The notes under the pieces are model-generated. The model was not told where the DNA came from and did not search any database. It saw only the letters and a program-made list of their open reading frames with translations. From contig NZ_JACSDI010000003.1 of NCBI RefSeq assembly GCF_022410515.1, positions 1-64,000 on the forward strand: a DNA stretch of 64,000 nt. The letters run 5' to 3'. This stretch comes from Shewanella cutis. GTDB taxonomy: Bacteria > Pseudomonadota > Gammaproteobacteria > Enterobacterales > Shewanellaceae. How positions within the stretch are numbered: position 1 is the stretch's first letter; each line of letters opens with the position of its first letter. Shown piece by piece: positions 36,717-48,973 of the stretch. The position numbers were made by a program, and so were the translations under genes.

Positions 36717-36823
36717 GATCCTTATGTCGTTAGCTGGCGCTAGCCGAACAACATCCTGTCAATTGGTGCGCAAATTAACGGGCGCTAATGCGTATGCTCT
36801 ATAAAGCGTATGGGCTTATAACC

Positions 36824-37972
36824 TTATAACGCGTTAGTAAAGATCTGACAGATCTCTGCATGGGTTGCCTGTTTAGGGTTTGTGAAACCACAGGCATCCT
36901 TCAATGCGTTTTCAGCCAACGTTGGAATATCTTCTGCTTTCACACCGAGTAATGTCAGGTTTTCAGGGATATTCACCGCAACGGATAAGGTTTTAATTGC
37001 GGTGATAGCCGAAGCTGCACCTTGCTCATCGGTCATATTGGCTACATCGACCCCCATCGCTTTGGCGATATCTTTTAGGCGATGTGGCACCACTTTAGCG
37101 TTGTATTCTTGAACATGGGGTAGTAATAGGGCATTACACACACCGTGGGGTAGATCGTAGAAACCGCCTAATTGGTGCGCCATGGCATGCACATAACCTA
37201 AGCTGGCGTTGTTAAAGGCCATACCCGCTAAGAATTGCGCATAAGCCATTTGCTCACGGGCTTCAATATCTTGGCCTTGTTTTACCGCATTCACTAAGTT
37301 GCCTTGAATGAGTTCAATTGCCTTAATTGCACAGGCATCAGTAATGGGGTTCGCGGCAATAGACACATAGGCTTCAACCGCGTGAGTTAGCGCGTCCATA
37401 CCTGTTGCAGCAGTTAGGCTTGCTGGTTTTTTCAGCATCAGCTCTGGGTCATTCACTGACAGTAATGGCGTGGTGTGTTTATCGACAATTGCCATTTTGA
37501 TATGGCGAGCTTCGTCGGTGATGATACAGAAACGCGTCATCTCACTGGCAGTACCGGCGGTCGTGTTGATTGCCACTAACGGCAGTTGTGGCTTAGTGGA
37601 TTTGTCTAAGCCTTCGTAGTCTTTAATGCTACCACCGTTAGTTGCCACAAGGGCTATACCTTTAGCGCAATCGTGTGGTGAGCCGCCACCGAGTGAAATC
37701 ACGAAATCGCATTGATTGGCTTTTAACAGCGCAAGACCTGCTTCAACGTTACCAACGGTTGGGTTAGGTTGTACCCCGTCAAATACGGTTGATGTAATGC
37801 CATTCTGACCGAGTTTTTCGGCCACTTCACCGACCAGACCAATATTGACTAAAGGTTTATCCGTTACGATAAGCGCGCGCTTAAAGCCTAAGGTTTTGAT
37901 ATCACCAATAGCATCATCTACAGCGCCTTTGCCTAGTACGTTGACGGAAGGAATAAAAAATTTAGCAGCCAT
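36824..37972 (-). CDS. adhB: Iron-containing (group III) alcohol dehydrogenase
   Basis: The 382-residue protein is a close match in layout to Zymomonas Adh[18 protein letters not shown] at the start, [24 protein letters not shown] for NAD binding, [19 protein letters not shown], and metal ligands in [12 protein letters not shown] and [26 protein letters not shown]. It interconverts ethanol (or other primary alcohols) and aldehyde with NAD. Standing alone with its own terminator, it probably serves fermentation or alcohol use. Confidence 0.93.
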   Translation of the reverse strand: MAAKFFIPSVNVLGKGAVDDAIGDIKTLGFKRALIVTDKPLVNIGLVGEVAEKLGQNGITSTVFDGVQPNPTVGNVEAGLALLKANQCDFVISLGGGSPHDCAKGIALVATNGGSIKDYEGLDKSTKPQLPLVAINTTAGTASEMTRFCIITDEARHIKMAIVDKHTTPLLSVNDPELMLKKPASLTAATGMDALTHAVEAYVSIAANPITDACAIKAIELIQGNLVNAVKQGQDIEAREQMAYAQFLAGMAFNNASLGYVHAMAHQLGGFYDLPHGVCNALLLPHVQEYNAKVVPHRLKDIAKAMGVDVANMTDEQGAASAITAIKTLSVAVNIPENLTLLGVKAEDIPTLAENALKDACGFTNPKQATHAEICQIFTNAL

Positions 37973-38047
37973 ATGTCCACCTATTTGCTTGTATATTAAA
38001 TTTGTTTCTTTCTGGTGACCAAACTACCAATTAAGGGGTAGCCAAGT

Positions 38048-38063
38048 TGTGATCTAGATCGGT
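38048..38063 (-). promoter_or_regulatory. Possible CRP site upstream of the alcohol dehydrogenase gene
   Basis: TGTGATCTAGATCGGT keeps one full TGTGA half of the CRP consensus and a weak second half, about 75 bp before the gene start. Respiratory control by CRP is common in Shewanella; the match is only moderate. Confidence 0.3.
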
Positions 38064-38330
38064 TTAGGTAGATTCCTGAGGTGAAATTCCCACTAAAGTT
38101 GGAACTAGATAACTAAATAATGAACTTTTATGACAGAGATTAAGGTTTGCATACGCTATGTTTTTGAAGGCTTTTTTCAGCTTTTGCTTGTTTAGCGATG
38201 CGAAGATAGATTGGTGATAATCTGGACATATTGCAGCTAAGATGGACGCAGATGAAATGGATGCGGGGCCCATGCCATTAGTTGGTAACATCCAAGGAGA
38301 TGAATCATCCCTTCATACTATCACAGCACC
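38064..38330. other. Rest of the adhB-cyclophilin spacer, no gene seen
   Basis: The 411-bp spacer 37973-38383 carries the adhB promoter, a possible CRP site and the cyclophilin terminator. The remaining stretch is open on the minus strand but lacks a ribosome site and a family match, so no gene is called. Confidence 0.4.
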
Positions 38331-38358
38331 AAAAAGCACTGAATCTCCAGTGCTTTTT
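38331..38358. terminator. Terminator of the cyclophilin lipoprotein gene
   Basis: An 11-bp stem (AAAAAGCACTG/CAGTGCTTTTT) and 6-nt loop, with A and T runs forming both sides, 26 bp beyond the cyclophilin stop. Confidence 0.88.
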
Positions 38359-38383
38359 AGCTTTTGTTCAGTTTGATTAAGCA

Positions 38384-39016
38384 CTAAGCAGTGGGGCAGG
38401 TGGTTTCCTTCACGCTATTAATCAAAATCTCTTGTACGGGGGTGTCGCTAAAGCCGTTGCTTGATTTAGTCGGCACAATACTGATTTGGTCAGCGACATC
38501 CATACCTTCAACCACTTTACCGAATACGGCATAGCCATAGCTACTCGCTGAAGCATCGAGCTGCGGATTATCTAACACATTGATAAAGAACTGTGATGTT
38601 GCGGAATCCGGCACTGTGGTGCGCGCCATGGCGATAGTGCCACGTTTATTGCTGATACCGACAGAGGCTTCGTTTTTAATCGGGGCATTTGTGGGTTTGC
38701 TTTGTAATCCCGTGGTAAAGCCCCCGCCTTGGATCATAAAGTTATTGATGGTTCTGTGGAATAAGGTGCCGTTATAAAAAGACTTATCGACATATTGTTT
38801 GAAGTTTTTACCGGTAATGGGGGTATTAGTGAGATCGATGGCAAGGGTGATATCTCCCTTCGTCGTGCTCATTAAGTAGCACACATCTGCTGCTAACGTG
38901 GGAGGCGTTGGATCCGGTGTGGGGATAGAAGGGGTTTGCTCATCGCCACTGCCACCGCAGGCACTGAGGGCTAAGCTCAAACTGCTGGCTAATATCAGTC
39001 CCGTCATGCTTTTCAT
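38384..39016 (-). CDS. Peptidyl-prolyl cis-trans isomerase, cyclophilin-type lipoprotein
   Basis: The 210-residue protein has a lipoprotein signal (LSAC, Cys20), a Pro/Thr-rich linker (about 25-42) and one cyclophilin domain: TTKGDITLAIDL, FYNGTLFHRTINNFMIQGGGF with the active-site Arg and Gln, and DSATSQFFINVLDN. It is PpiA-like but anchored to a membrane instead of free in the periplasm. It would help fold envelope proteins. A strong terminator follows and the gene is monocistronic. Confidence 0.92.
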   Translation of the reverse strand: MKSMTGLILASSLSLALSACGGSGDEQTPSIPTPDPTPPTLAADVCYLMSTTKGDITLAIDLTNTPITGKNFKQYVDKSFYNGTLFHRTINNFMIQGGGFTTGLQSKPTNAPIKNEASVGISNKRGTIAMARTTVPDSATSQFFINVLDNPQLDASASSYGYAVFGKVVEGMDVADQISIVPTKSSNGFSDTPVQEILINSVKETTCPTA

Positions 39017-39524
39017 CTGAATTTCCTTATTGATTGCGCACCATCAGCCCTGCGACACACCTTGCTCGAATGTGTTGGGTAAGGTGATGGAATGTTGCTA
39101 TTTGGTGTTGTTTTTGTTTTGTGCGCGGATAGTGACAGAGGTGTGAATAGGAGTTCAAGATGAAAAATGCTATTGATACAAAGTGTTGCAGCTAAACTAT
39201 GATGACTTTCTCGCACGGCTAAGACAGGCCTAAGCCGAAAATTCGGGAGGTCGAGATAAAGCTTGCTCCTATAGTTGCTTGCGCCATTTAAGCGCGCTGC
39301 ACCTTTTTTAACCACGTCCTGCTTCAATATTGTGCATTTGGATTGAGCGATAGATGAGAAAACATTGGCTTTTACTTCGATGCTTTTTATTCAAGATGCT
39401 GATTTATAAATTTTATTTGTTGTCATCTGGCTGACATAAATTTGTCTTCAAGCTGTTATTTTGGACTGGCATGGTTACTGCCTATCTAAGGCTATGGATG
39501 AGCGGTTGCGGGAGCGACAAAAAT
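39017..39524. other. Divergent promoter region, cyclophilin/malQ
   Basis: No gene is supported here. The region carries promoters of the cyclophilin gene (left) and the glycogen operon (right). No clear operator or riboswitch was recognised. Confidence 0.4.
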
Positions 39525-41840
39525 ATGGGGCTGGAGAAGTTGCTGTATTTGCGGGGCGTAGGAGCAGACTTTACCGACTGCTTCGGCCAGTACATTCGCA
39601 TTCCCGAAGCTGACAGGCAAGGGATTTTGACCTGTATGTTACAGGATACTTATGTGCCGAATGACGAGACCGGTGCTGAGCCACCTGTGGCAAATAAGCT
39701 GACTGAGGGCACTATTGCAGCCCAAGTTTATCAATTAGATGCACAGCATTGGACCCAAGTAATACCGGCATTTCATTGGTGTTATGTCGATGAACCATGG
39801 GTGTGCTTATATTTACCTCAATCTTACCGTGGCGATCTGCTGCTTAAGTTTGCTTGTGAGCAAGGTGAAGTGATTGTCTTTAAGGCGCTGTTCTCAGCCT
39901 TAAAGCCTATCGGCGATTATCGTATTGAGAAACCCGAGTTAGCGCGACATGGCGATAGCCCATTTGCCGACGAATGCCAGTTTATTCAATATCGTCTCGA
40001 TCTTTTAGCGCATGAGTTTGATTGCGGCGATGCCTCTGAGCAAGGCAAGCTCAGCGATGTGTCCTGCCTCGGGCTGGGTTATCACAAAGTCAGCGTCAGC
40101 TTGGGTGATACGACTTCAACTTTGGGGGATTGCACTTCAGGGGATCACCACGTTAAGCCAACGGCAAGGAAGGTGAATGAGTTCCATGGCCACTTTATGC
40201 TGGCACCGCGAACCGCCTATCAAGGGGTTATGAGCGCTGTGGCTCAAGGAAGGCGACATAAACCTTGGGGCGTGAGTGTTCAGCTTTACAGTGTGCGCAG
40301 TGATAACCAATGGGGGATCGGGGATTTTGGCGATCTAGAGCAACTCATCACCTTAGTTGCCGAATATGGCGCTGATTTTATTCAACTCAATCCATTACAT
40401 GCCTTAGATATTGCCGTGCCGGAACAGCCTAGTCCCTATAGTCCCTGTGATCGGCGCCGGCTTAATCCTCTGTATATTCACTTGTCGAGCGTGCCTGAGT
40501 TTGAGTTCTTGGCTGAGGAATTTGCCGCCAAGGAATGGCAAGAAGCCATTGCACTACTCAATACTGAAAATTGGCTCGATTATCCCAAGGTGAGTGAGCT
40601 TAAGTACCGTGCCTTTGCCCGTTTATATACAGTGTTTTGTGAAAGCCATTTACAACAACATACGATGAGGGCGCAGCGTTTTGATGATTTTGTCAAACAA
40701 GAGGGTGAGGCGCTACGGGAGTTTGCTCAGGCCGAATATTTACGTAGCCCTAGCGCCATTGCGCAGGATGAATGCTTTTATTTGTACCTGCAGTTTGTGG
40801 CTGAAGAGCAACTGCAACTGTGCCAGCTTAAGGCAAAAGAAGCGGGCATGGGCATCGGGCTTATTCGCGATCTTGCTGTGGGTGCAGCCTTACAAGGTGT
40901 TGAGGTACAAGCCAATTCACAACTGTTTTGTCTAAACGCTAGCATAGGCGCACCGCCGGATCCCTTTGCGCCCCAAGGCCAAAATTGGGGCTTAACCCCC
41001 CTCGATCCGATTAAGTTAAAGCAAGATCGGTATCGCCATTTTATTGCGTTAATCCGCGCCAATATGACGCACTGTGGCGCACTGCGAATTGACCATGTGA
41101 TGGGGCTATTACGGCTCTGGTGGTGGCCTCTGGATAAACGTCTCGGGCAGGGCGCCTATGTCTATTACCCCGTTGAAACCTTGCTGGCGATACTCTGTCT
41201 TGAGAGTCAACGTGCCCGCTGTGTGGTGATTGGTGAAGACTTAGGTCTAGTCCCACCCGATATTATTCATCGCCTGTATCAGGCGGGAGTCTATTCCAAC
41301 GAGCTTTTCTACTTCTGCAAAGACCATCAGGGCTTTAAGCCGCCGAGCCAATATAAGTTTCAAAGTTTGATGATGTTGGCAAACCACGATGTGCCGACCT
41401 TAGTCGCTTGGTGGACGGGCAGCGATTTGCACCTGAGGCGTCAACTCGAGTTGCTCACAACCGACGATCAATTAGGTGAGGCACTGGCGGGGCGTGAGCA
41501 GGAAAAACACCAGCTTGTGCACAGGTTAATCTCACAAGGTTTATTGCCTGAGACAGATATTCAACAGATTGATCTTGATGATTTATTAACCGCATGGATG
41601 GCATTTGGCGCTTCGGGCAACAGCGCGCTTTACAGCGTGCAGTGGTGCGATCTGCTGGCTGATCGCCATGCGGTCAATATCCCCGGCACTTGGCTCGAGT
41701 ACCCCAATTGGCAGCGACGATTGCCGATCACCTTAAGGGATGCCGCGGCCCAAAACACTGTCGCTCTGCGTTTGCAACGCATTGCTGCTGCGAGACATTT
41801 GCCGGAAATCGCTGAACAAACAGATAACACCTTTGACTAA
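39525..41840 (+). CDS. malQ: 4-alpha-glucanotransferase (amylomaltase)
   Basis: GH77 features: [70 protein letters not shown] (nucleophile Asp), [13 protein letters not shown] (acid/base Glu) and [13 protein letters not shown]. It transfers maltosyl and longer glucan chains and helps recycle oligosaccharides from glycogen breakdown. The frame is open to 39471, and an ATG at 39498 with AAGG upstream is an alternative. The 39525 start gives 771 residues with [12 protein letters not shown] and a GGGAG 11 bp upstream. It heads the glycogen operon; glgB starts 13 bp after its stop. Confidence 0.92.
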   Translation: MGLEKLLYLRGVGADFTDCFGQYIRIPEADRQGILTCMLQDTYVPNDETGAEPPVANKLTEGTIAAQVYQLDAQHWTQVIPAFHWCYVDEPWVCLYLPQSYRGDLLLKFACEQGEVIVFKALFSALKPIGDYRIEKPELARHGDSPFADECQFIQYRLDLLAHEFDCGDASEQGKLSDVSCLGLGYHKVSVSLGDTTSTLGDCTSGDHHVKPTARKVNEFHGHFMLAPRTAYQGVMSAVAQGRRHKPWGVSVQLYSVRSDNQWGIGDFGDLEQLITLVAEYGADFIQLNPLHALDIAVPEQPSPYSPCDRRRLNPLYIHLSSVPEFEFLAEEFAAKEWQEAIALLNTENWLDYPKVSELKYRAFARLYTVFCESHLQQHTMRAQRFDDFVKQEGEALREFAQAEYLRSPSAIAQDECFYLYLQFVAEEQLQLCQLKAKEAGMGIGLIRDLAVGAALQGVEVQANSQLFCLNASIGAPPDPFAPQGQNWGLTPLDPIKLKQDRYRHFIALIRANMTHCGALRIDHVMGLLRLWWWPLDKRLGQGAYVYYPVETLLAILCLESQRARCVVIGEDLGLVPPDIIHRLYQAGVYSNELFYFCKDHQGFKPPSQYKFQSLMMLANHDVPTLVAWWTGSDLHLRRQLELLTTDDQLGEALAGREQEKHQLVHRLISQGLLPETDIQQIDLDDLLTAWMAFGASGNSALYSVQWCDLLADRHAVNIPGTWLEYPNWQRRLPITLRDAAAQNTVALRLQRIAAARHLPEIAEQTDNTFD

Positions 41841-41853
41841 AAATGGAAGCCAA

Positions 41854-44094
41854 ATGATGACTCAAGCCCAGACTTACTTCTATGACGGTAGCGATGTCGC
41901 ACTGCTTAATGGTCAATATACGGATGTGTTTTCCCTGCTTGGCATGCACAGCATCAATGAGGGCAAGGCCTTGGTTGTGCGCTGTTTTTTACGCAATGCC
42001 CAAAAGGTTGATGTGATAAGCCTTAAGGATGGCCGTAAAGTGGCGAGCCTTGAGCGCGTCAATGAGGCGGGACTGTTTGCGGGCACGCTTGGCAGACGGG
42101 TTAAGCCGTTTTTGTATGCGTTACGGGTGACTTATCCTCTCTGTGAGCTCGATATTATCGACCCTTATCAGTTTGGCTCTTTCCTTAATGGTGAGGATTT
42201 ATACCTCTTTGGCGAGGGATGCTCTGAGCAGGCCTATCGTTTTCTCGGTGCCAACTGGCGTCAAGTCGATAGCGTCGAAGGCGTGCATTTTTGCGTTTGG
42301 GCACCCAATGCTAAACGCGTCTCAGTGGTGGGGGATTTTAATCATTGGGATGATACTCGCCATGTGATGCGTCAACATATGGCCAACGGCTTGTGGGAGA
42401 TTTTTCTGCCCAATGTTGTTGAAGGCGCGCACTATAAGTTTGATTTGGTTTATCAAAATGGCGAGCGTCACGTCAAATCAGACCCCATGGCGACTCAAAT
42501 GGAATGCGCGCCGCACAATGCCTCCATCGTGCCGAAAAAACACCAACACTCGTGGGCGGATGCACAATGGATGGAAAAACGTGCGACCACGGCTTGGCAC
42601 CGTGCGCCCATGTCTATCTACGAAGTGCAGCTGGGCTCATGGCGGCGAAAAGGTGAGTTTGGTGAGCAATATTTTGATTATCAAGACTTAATCGAACAGT
42701 TGATCCCCTATGTTAAGGAACAAGGTTTTACCCATATTGAGCTGATGCCGGTGAGCGAATATCCCTTTGATGGTTCTTGGGGTTATCAACCCGTTGGTCT
42801 GTATGCGCCAACCCATCGTTTTGGCGATGCTAATGGCTTAAAAGCCTTTATCGATGCCTGCCATCAAGCTGATATTGGGGTATTACTCGATTGGGTTGCG
42901 GCGCATTTCCCTAAAGATCCCCACGGTTTAGTGCGTTTCGATGGCACTTGTCTTTACGAGCATGAAGATCCGCGTAAGGGGACGCATCCCGACTGGGACA
43001 CGCTTATCTACAACTATGGCCGTGGTGAGGTTCGCAGTTTTCTGCTCAGTAATGCCTGCTACTGGCTGCGGGAGTTTCACCTCGATGGCCTAAGGCTTGA
43101 TGCGGTGTCGTCAATGTTATATCTCGATTACAGCCGTGAGCCGGGGCAATGGCTACCCAATGCCTATGGCGGACGGGAAAATTTAGAGGCGATAGATTTT
43201 CTGCAAATGTTGAATCAGCGTTTGTACCAAGCTTTTCCGGGTATTTGCATGATTGCTGAAGAGTCCACCGCCTTTGCTGGGGTGACTAAGCCGACGGACT
43301 GCTCTGGGCTTGGCTTTGGCTTTAAGTGGAATATGGGCTGGATGAACGACAGCCTAAGCTACTTAGGCCGCGATCCCATCTATCGCCAATATCACCATAA
43401 CCAGCTGACCTTTAGCCTGATGTATGCCTATTCGGAGCAATTTATGCTGTCGATAAGCCATGATGAAGTGGTGCACGGCAAGGGCTCTTTGCTGCATAAA
43501 ATCCCCGGCGATGATTGGCAAAAGTTCGCCACGCTTAGAGCCTATTACGGCTTTATGTGGGGGCATCCAGGTAAAAAATTATTGTTTATGGGCAGCGAGT
43601 TCGCCCAGCGCAACGAATGGAACCATAACCATAGCCTCGATTGGCATTTGCTCGCCTTCGAGCCCCATCAAGGCGTGCAGCGCTGGCTTCGCGATCTGAA
43701 TCAGCTTTATCGACAATTTCCCGCCTTATCCGTGCTCGACTATGAGTCACAGGGTTTTCGCTGGCTCGACTGCGATAATGGCCGCGACAGTATTTTTAGT
43801 TTTGTCCGCTATGGTGAGGGCAGTGATGTGCCCTTGGTGTTTGTGGTGAACATGACACCAACCCTACACCAAGGATTTCGCATCGGCTTACCTCAAGGTG
43901 GGGATTTCTGCGAATACCTCAATAGCGACAGCCATCTCTATGGTGGCAGTAATCAGGGAAATGCGGGTAAGGTCATTGCCGAAGATTTACCTTGGCAGGG
44001 CATGGCATCGAGCGCGTTGATCACTGTACCGCCTCTGGGGTGCTTAATTCTCGGGCCTGCGACGGATGCGCCCGACAGAGATGTTAGCTTATGA
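41854..44094 (+). CDS. glgB: 1,4-alpha-glucan branching enzyme
   Basis: GGAAG lies just before two ATGs (41854, 41857), giving 746 or 745 residues. An N-terminal CBM48 carries [24 protein letters not shown]. The GH13 core follows with [25 protein letters not shown], nucleophile Asp in [18 protein letters not shown], acid Glu in MIAEEST and [15 protein letters not shown]. It makes the alpha-1,6 branches in glycogen. Its stop overlaps the glgX start by 4 bp (ATGA), so translation is coupled. Confidence 0.96.
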   Translation: MMTQAQTYFYDGSDVALLNGQYTDVFSLLGMHSINEGKALVVRCFLRNAQKVDVISLKDGRKVASLERVNEAGLFAGTLGRRVKPFLYALRVTYPLCELDIIDPYQFGSFLNGEDLYLFGEGCSEQAYRFLGANWRQVDSVEGVHFCVWAPNAKRVSVVGDFNHWDDTRHVMRQHMANGLWEIFLPNVVEGAHYKFDLVYQNGERHVKSDPMATQMECAPHNASIVPKKHQHSWADAQWMEKRATTAWHRAPMSIYEVQLGSWRRKGEFGEQYFDYQDLIEQLIPYVKEQGFTHIELMPVSEYPFDGSWGYQPVGLYAPTHRFGDANGLKAFIDACHQADIGVLLDWVAAHFPKDPHGLVRFDGTCLYEHEDPRKGTHPDWDTLIYNYGRGEVRSFLLSNACYWLREFHLDGLRLDAVSSMLYLDYSREPGQWLPNAYGGRENLEAIDFLQMLNQRLYQAFPGICMIAEESTAFAGVTKPTDCSGLGFGFKWNMGWMNDSLSYLGRDPIYRQYHHNQLTFSLMYAYSEQFMLSISHDEVVHGKGSLLHKIPGDDWQKFATLRAYYGFMWGHPGKKLLFMGSEFAQRNEWNHNHSLDWHLLAFEPHQGVQRWLRDLNQLYRQFPALSVLDYESQGFRWLDCDNGRDSIFSFVRYGEGSDVPLVFVVNMTPTLHQGFRIGLPQGGDFCEYLNSDSHLYGGSNQGNAGKVIAEDLPWQGMASSALITVPPLGCLILGPATDAPDRDVSL

Positions 44095-46343
44095 CGAATC
44101 CTGTGCCTGTAAATGCTGATGGCTCAATCGCCTATAACCTAAGCGCGGGGCAGCCTTTTCCCTTAGGGGCGACGGTCGATGATGGCGGGGTGAATTTCGC
44201 CCTGTTTTCGGCCCATGCCACTGGGGTGGAGTTATGTCTGTTCGATGCCCAAGGCGAGGTGGAAATTCAGCGCATCGCCCTGACGGAGCAGACCCAGCAA
44301 ATCTGGCATTTGTATGTACATGGACTGAGTAGTGGTCAGCTTTATGGCTACCGTGTCTATGGTCCCTACGAGCCGCAATTAGGCCACAGATTTAATCCGC
44401 ATAAATTGTTGTTAGATCCTTACGCGCGCCAGCTCGTGGGGCGTTATCACCATCATATCGCCAACTTTGGCTATGAGATAGATAGTCCTAATGAAGACTT
44501 GTCTTTCAGTACCTTAGATAACGCGGCTTTTATCCCCAAATGCAAGGTCGTCGATATTCGCCCACTGCTTGCTGCGGCAAAATTGCAGGCTATTCGGCCA
44601 CTTTTACCTCATCGAAATCCACTACCGCTTGAGCAGTGCATTATTTATGAGATGCACTTAAAGGGTTTTACCGTGCTGCACCCTGAGATAGATGTGCCGC
44701 TACGTGGCACCTTTGCCGGGTTGGCATCAAAGGCTGCGATAGATTACTTGGTTAACCTCGGCGTGAATTGCGTTGAGCTGTTACCGGTTCAGGCATTTTT
44801 CTCCGAACCCTTTTTGCTTGAAAAACAGCTATCTAACTATTGGGGTTATAACAGCATAGGCTTTTTTGCACCAGAGCCGAGTTATCTGTCGAGTGAGAAT
44901 ATCGCAGAGTTTCGCACTATGGTGGATGCATTACATGGCGCGGGCATTGAAGTGATTCTTGATGTGGTCTACAACCACAGCGCCGAAGGCAGTCGCCTCG
45001 GGCCGACCTTTAGCTTTCGCGGTATCGACAATCTGAGTTATTACCGCCTACATCCAAATGATAAACGCTTTTATATCAATGATACCGGCTGCGGTAATAC
45101 CTTAAACCTCAATCATCCTCGCATGTTGCAGTTGGTGTTAGATTCACTGCGTTACTGGGTCGAAGTGATGGGCGTTGATGGTTTTCGCTTCGACTTAGCC
45201 GCTTGCCTTGGCCGTGAAGCCTATGGATTTGACCCTGGTAGTGGTTTTTTTGATGCACTGCTGCAAGACCCGGTACTTTGCCGGGTGAAACTGATTGCTG
45301 AACCTTGGGATATTGGCCCAGGCGGTTATCAGCTCGGTAATTTTCCGGTGGCCTTTAGCGAGTGGAACGACAGATACCGCGATACCATGCGGCGTTTCTG
45401 GCGTGGTGATCATGGCATGCTGCCGGAGTTTGCGCGGCGATTTCATGGCTCGGGGGATTTCTTTGAGCATAGCGGCCGCCCGCCCGCTGCCAGTATCAAT
45501 TTTTTAACCAGTCACGATGGTTTTACCCTGAAAGATTTAGTGAGTTATTGCGAGCGGCACAATTGGGCCAACGGTGAGGAGAATCGCGATGGACACCATG
45601 CGAACTTCAGCTATCACTACGGAGTGGAAGGGAACACTACAGACGCCACCATTCTGGCACTTCGCGCCCGTCAGCAACGCAATTTGCTGACCAGCTTATT
45701 CTTATCCCAAGGCGTGCCAATGCTGCTCAGCGGTGATGAAACGGGCCGCACTCAAGGCGGAAATAATAACGCCTATTGCCAAGATAACCCGATGAATTGG
45801 TTTGATTGGTCATCTGAGGGAATGGATAAAAATCTGCTGAGTTTTACCCAACAACTTATCGCCCTGCGTAAACGCTTTCCGCTGTTGTGCGCCAAACGTT
45901 TTATCCATGAACAGCTGGTGGCTCATTCTCTCGAATCGCCCTCAGAGTCGCCTTTAGGTGCTGCAAAGTTCTTAACCCAGCCAAGCGCGAGGTTAGATTG
46001 GTTTAGTCGACAAGGTAAGCCAATGACAAAAAGCCTGTGGAGCGAGTCTATGTGCCGCAGTCTCTGCGTGGTGTTATCCGGTGATTTAACCGCCGGCAGC
46101 GATGTGGCTGGTGACAACCACTTTCAAGCCTTGCTGTTAATGGTGAATGCCGATGAGCATCCATTGGCTTTTACCCTGCCTGTTTTTGAGCATTTAGGTC
46201 CGTGGCAATGCTTGCTACATACTCAAACCGAACCGCAATACCTTACTCCCACTGAGCCGCTGGATGCTCAGTCCTCACCAACACGATACTTACTACAAGA
46301 TCGCAGTCTTATGCTGTTTCATGCTGATTTTATAAGGAATTAA
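44091..46343 (+). CDS. glgX: Glycogen debranching enzyme
   Basis: A 750-residue isoamylase-type GH13 protein, starting on an ATGA overlap with glgB. The N-terminal CBM48 has [32 protein letters not shown]. The catalytic core has [36 protein letters not shown] (nucleophile), [16 protein letters not shown] (acid/base) and [17 protein letters not shown]. It removes the short alpha-1,6 branches left by phosphorylase. The next gene (glgP) starts 2 bp after its stop. Confidence 0.95.
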   Translation: MTNPVPVNADGSIAYNLSAGQPFPLGATVDDGGVNFALFSAHATGVELCLFDAQGEVEIQRIALTEQTQQIWHLYVHGLSSGQLYGYRVYGPYEPQLGHRFNPHKLLLDPYARQLVGRYHHHIANFGYEIDSPNEDLSFSTLDNAAFIPKCKVVDIRPLLAAAKLQAIRPLLPHRNPLPLEQCIIYEMHLKGFTVLHPEIDVPLRGTFAGLASKAAIDYLVNLGVNCVELLPVQAFFSEPFLLEKQLSNYWGYNSIGFFAPEPSYLSSENIAEFRTMVDALHGAGIEVILDVVYNHSAEGSRLGPTFSFRGIDNLSYYRLHPNDKRFYINDTGCGNTLNLNHPRMLQLVLDSLRYWVEVMGVDGFRFDLAACLGREAYGFDPGSGFFDALLQDPVLCRVKLIAEPWDIGPGGYQLGNFPVAFSEWNDRYRDTMRRFWRGDHGMLPEFARRFHGSGDFFEHSGRPPAASINFLTSHDGFTLKDLVSYCERHNWANGEENRDGHHANFSYHYGVEGNTTDATILALRARQQRNLLTSLFLSQGVPMLLSGDETGRTQGGNNNAYCQDNPMNWFDWSSEGMDKNLLSFTQQLIALRKRFPLLCAKRFIHEQLVAHSLESPSESPLGAAKFLTQPSARLDWFSRQGKPMTKSLWSESMCRSLCVVLSGDLTAGSDVAGDNHFQALLLMVNADEHPLAFTLPVFEHLGPWQCLLHTQTEPQYLTPTEPLDAQSSPTRYLLQDRSLMLFHADFIRN

Positions 46344-46345
46344 TT

Positions 46346-48859
46346 ATGAGCCACGACAGTGAGTTGAGCCCAAGTACCAGCGGCGTTACCCCTAAAAAGC
46401 GTGCAACGATAGCTGTTGAGAGTCTAAAAACGCTTGCCCATGAACCCTGTGACCCCTGCGATGCTTTGCCCGCTTCTTTTACTCGCCATGTGCGTTACGG
46501 ATTAAGTCGTGGCGAAGGCGCTAGAGGAGAGTTATTTCAGGCTTTTGCCCTTAGCGTTAAAGAGCAAATGCTGGACGATTGGCGTGAGACTCGCATCAAA
46601 GATAGTAGCTATGACAACAAACAAGTTGCTTATTTGTCACTTGAGTTTTTAATGGGCAGGACACTAGGTAATGCCTTGTTAAGCTTAGATTTAGAGCAAG
46701 ATAGTCGTGAAGCTTTAAGTCATTACTCGGTTTCTCTTGAGGAGCTTGAAGAGGCCGAACATGATGCGGGGTTAGGCAATGGTGGCTTAGGACGACTCGC
46801 GGCTTGCTTTCTCGACAGTTGCGCAAGCCTAGATTTATCCGTCACTGGCTATGGTATTCGTTATGAATACGGCATGTTTGCCCAGAAAATTGTTGATGGT
46901 TATCAGGTTGAGCGCCCAGACCGCTGGTTACGTGAGGGTAATCCTTGGGAGGTACGTGTTCCCCATCATAATGTGACTGTAAAGTTCTTCGGTCACACCG
47001 AATCCTATGTCGATAAACAAGGGCGCAGACACATGATTTGGGTTGATACCCAAGATGTACTCGCCGTGGCCTACGATATGCCTGTACCCGGTTATCGCAA
47101 TGGCCGTGTCAATACCCTCAGACTTTGGAAGGCTGAAGCTACCGATGACTTTGATTTAGCAGAGTTTAACCAAGGAGACTATACCGAGGCGGTGGCGCGC
47201 AAAAACCTCGCCGAACAGATCACTATGGTGCTGTATCCCAATGATGCCAGTGAGAACGGTAAGGAACTGCGCCTGCGTCAGCAGTATTTTTTGTCCTCCG
47301 CCAGTTTGCAGGCGATTTTGAAACGTTGGGTGCATCACCACGGCCATGACTTCAGCCATTTTGCGGCAAAAAATGTGATGCAGCTGAATGATACTCACCC
47401 AAGCATCGCCGTACCTGAGTTAATGCGTTTACTGGTGGATGAATACGCCCTCGAGTGGGATGCCGCTTGGGCGATAACCAGCCAAACGATGGCTTACACC
47501 AATCATACGCTGTTACCCGAAGCATTAGAGCGTTGGCCTGTGCGCATGATGGCGCTGATGTTGCCGCGGATTTTAGAAATCATCTATGAGATCAACGCCA
47601 GATACCTCGATTTAGTCGCTCACCACTGGCCAGGGGATGCTGACAAGCTTGCCAGTATGTCGATTATTCAAGAAGGCCCCGATCCCCATGTGCGGATGGC
47701 GTACTTAGCGATTGTGGCGAGCTTTTCGGTGAACGGTGTCGCTGGATTACATACCCAATTATTAAAGTCGGGTCTGTTTAAGGATTTTTACAGCCTCTGG
47801 CCGCAGAAGTTTAATAATCGTACCAACGGAGTAACGCCAAGGCGTTGGTTAGCCCATTGCAATACTGCGCTCGCCAAACTGTTAAGTAGCCATTTGGGGC
47901 AGGGTTGGGTAACGGATTTAAGCCAGCTTATGGCGCTCAATGCCTTAACCCAAGATGCCAGTTTTATTCAACAGTGGCGTGAGGTGAAGCAAGCCAACAA
48001 GGTATTGCTGGCAAATATGATCGCCAAGGAATGTGGCGTTGAGTTTGACCCTTCTATGCTGTTTGATGTGCAAGTTAAGCGGATCCACGAGTACAAGCGT
48101 CAGCTACTCAATATTCTGCATGTGATCCATCTTTATCATCAAATTCAACAGGGGCATACAGAGCATCTGGTACCACGCTGTGTGCTGATCGGCGGTAAGG
48201 CCGCGCCCGGTTACTTTATGGCGAAGTTGATTATCAAACTCGCCAGTAATGTCGCCCATATGGTCAATTCCGATCCTGTGGTGGCGCCTTATCTACGTTT
48301 TGCGTTTTTGCCCAATTACAACGTCAGTGCCATGGAAAAAATCTGTCCGGGCACCGATGTCTCCGAACAAATCTCCACCGCGGGAAAGGAAGCCTCAGGT
48401 ACGGGCAATATGAAGTTTATGATGAACGGCGCACTTACCATTGGCACCTTAGATGGCGCCAATATCGAGATGCTTGAAGAGGTGGGCGAGGATAATTTTT
48501 TCCTCTTTGGACTCAATGCTGAGCAAGTTGCTGCTATGCGCTTAAATTATCAACCAAAACGCATTATCGCTGAGTCTCAAGCCTTATCTGAGGTGATGGC
48601 GCTACTAAAAAGTGGCCACTTTAATCTGCTGGAGCCGGGGATTTTTGACCCCATTATCGCCGCGATTGAAAGTGAGGATGATCAATGGATGACGGCGGCG
48701 GATTTTGATAGTTACCGCTTAGCTCAGGAGGCTGTCGCTAACGCTTACAAAGATCAGCAAAAGTGGACCCAAATGAGCATTCGCAACACGGCGGCCAGCG
48801 GCCGTTTCTCCAGCGATGTGACGATTGCAGGCTATCGGGATGAAATTTGGAAGTTATAA
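46346..48859 (+). CDS. glgP: Glycogen phosphorylase
   Basis: The 837-residue GT35 enzyme starts 2 bp after glgX. Key parts are YLSLEFLMGRTLGNALLSL, DAGLGNGGLGRLAACFLDS, MQLNDTHPSIAVPELMRLL, QVKRIHEYKRQLLN and the pyridoxal phosphate site EASGTGNMKFMMNGALTIGTLDGAN. It releases glucose-1-phosphate from glycogen ends. The N-terminal 30 residues are a variable extension beyond the core. A 33-codon ORF, then glgC, follow downstream. Confidence 0.96.
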   Translation: MSHDSELSPSTSGVTPKKRATIAVESLKTLAHEPCDPCDALPASFTRHVRYGLSRGEGARGELFQAFALSVKEQMLDDWRETRIKDSSYDNKQVAYLSLEFLMGRTLGNALLSLDLEQDSREALSHYSVSLEELEEAEHDAGLGNGGLGRLAACFLDSCASLDLSVTGYGIRYEYGMFAQKIVDGYQVERPDRWLREGNPWEVRVPHHNVTVKFFGHTESYVDKQGRRHMIWVDTQDVLAVAYDMPVPGYRNGRVNTLRLWKAEATDDFDLAEFNQGDYTEAVARKNLAEQITMVLYPNDASENGKELRLRQQYFLSSASLQAILKRWVHHHGHDFSHFAAKNVMQLNDTHPSIAVPELMRLLVDEYALEWDAAWAITSQTMAYTNHTLLPEALERWPVRMMALMLPRILEIIYEINARYLDLVAHHWPGDADKLASMSIIQEGPDPHVRMAYLAIVASFSVNGVAGLHTQLLKSGLFKDFYSLWPQKFNNRTNGVTPRRWLAHCNTALAKLLSSHLGQGWVTDLSQLMALNALTQDASFIQQWREVKQANKVLLANMIAKECGVEFDPSMLFDVQVKRIHEYKRQLLNILHVIHLYHQIQQGHTEHLVPRCVLIGGKAAPGYFMAKLIIKLASNVAHMVNSDPVVAPYLRFAFLPNYNVSAMEKICPGTDVSEQISTAGKEASGTGNMKFMMNGALTIGTLDGANIEMLEEVGEDNFFLFGLNAEQVAAMRLNYQPKRIIAESQALSEVMALLKSGHFNLLEPGIFDPIIAAIESEDDQWMTAADFDSYRLAQEAVANAYKDQQKWTQMSIRNTAASGRFSSDVTIAGYRDEIWKL

Positions 48860-48871
48860 GGGAGTCGGAAT

Positions 48872-48973
48872 ATGAGCGAAGGAACACGCAGGAAAACGCC
48901 GCTATGTGGCCTATTCGGTCCTGAAATGAGTGGTGGAAAAGTCATCGGCACTAATGTGCTATTTGGGGAGTAG
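48872..48973 (+). CDS. 33-codon ORF between glgP and glgC
   Basis: An ATG at 48872 with GGGAGTCGGAAT upstream opens a 33-codon frame (starts [12 protein letters not shown], ends GTNVLFGE) that fills the gap from glgP (12 bp before) to glgC (5 bp after). The operon otherwise has only 2-13 bp spacers or overlaps, so a 119-bp gap is hard to explain unless it is translated. The peptide is Gly-rich and basic at the N-terminus; I do not recognise it. Either a small protein or a leader for glgC is possible. Confidence 0.5.
   Translation: MSEGTRRKTPLCGLFGPEMSGGKVIGTNVLFGE

Larger units (their letters stand above)
36107..36823. other. Gene-free spacer with three hairpins
   Basis: No convincing ORF is seen in these 717 bp. 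Near the right end three inverted repeats lie at 36456-36483, 36487-36527 and 36689-36716. The left 350 bp is AT-rich and empty of features I can name. Confidence 0.5.

Noticed and set aside
38064-38291. 75-codon frame upstream of adhB, minus strand
   Set aside because: There is no ribosome site and no family resemblance, and it lies in an intergenic spacer.
39013-39327. 104-codon frame on the minus strand
   Set aside because: It lies in the cyclophilin upstream region and its composition does not look coding.
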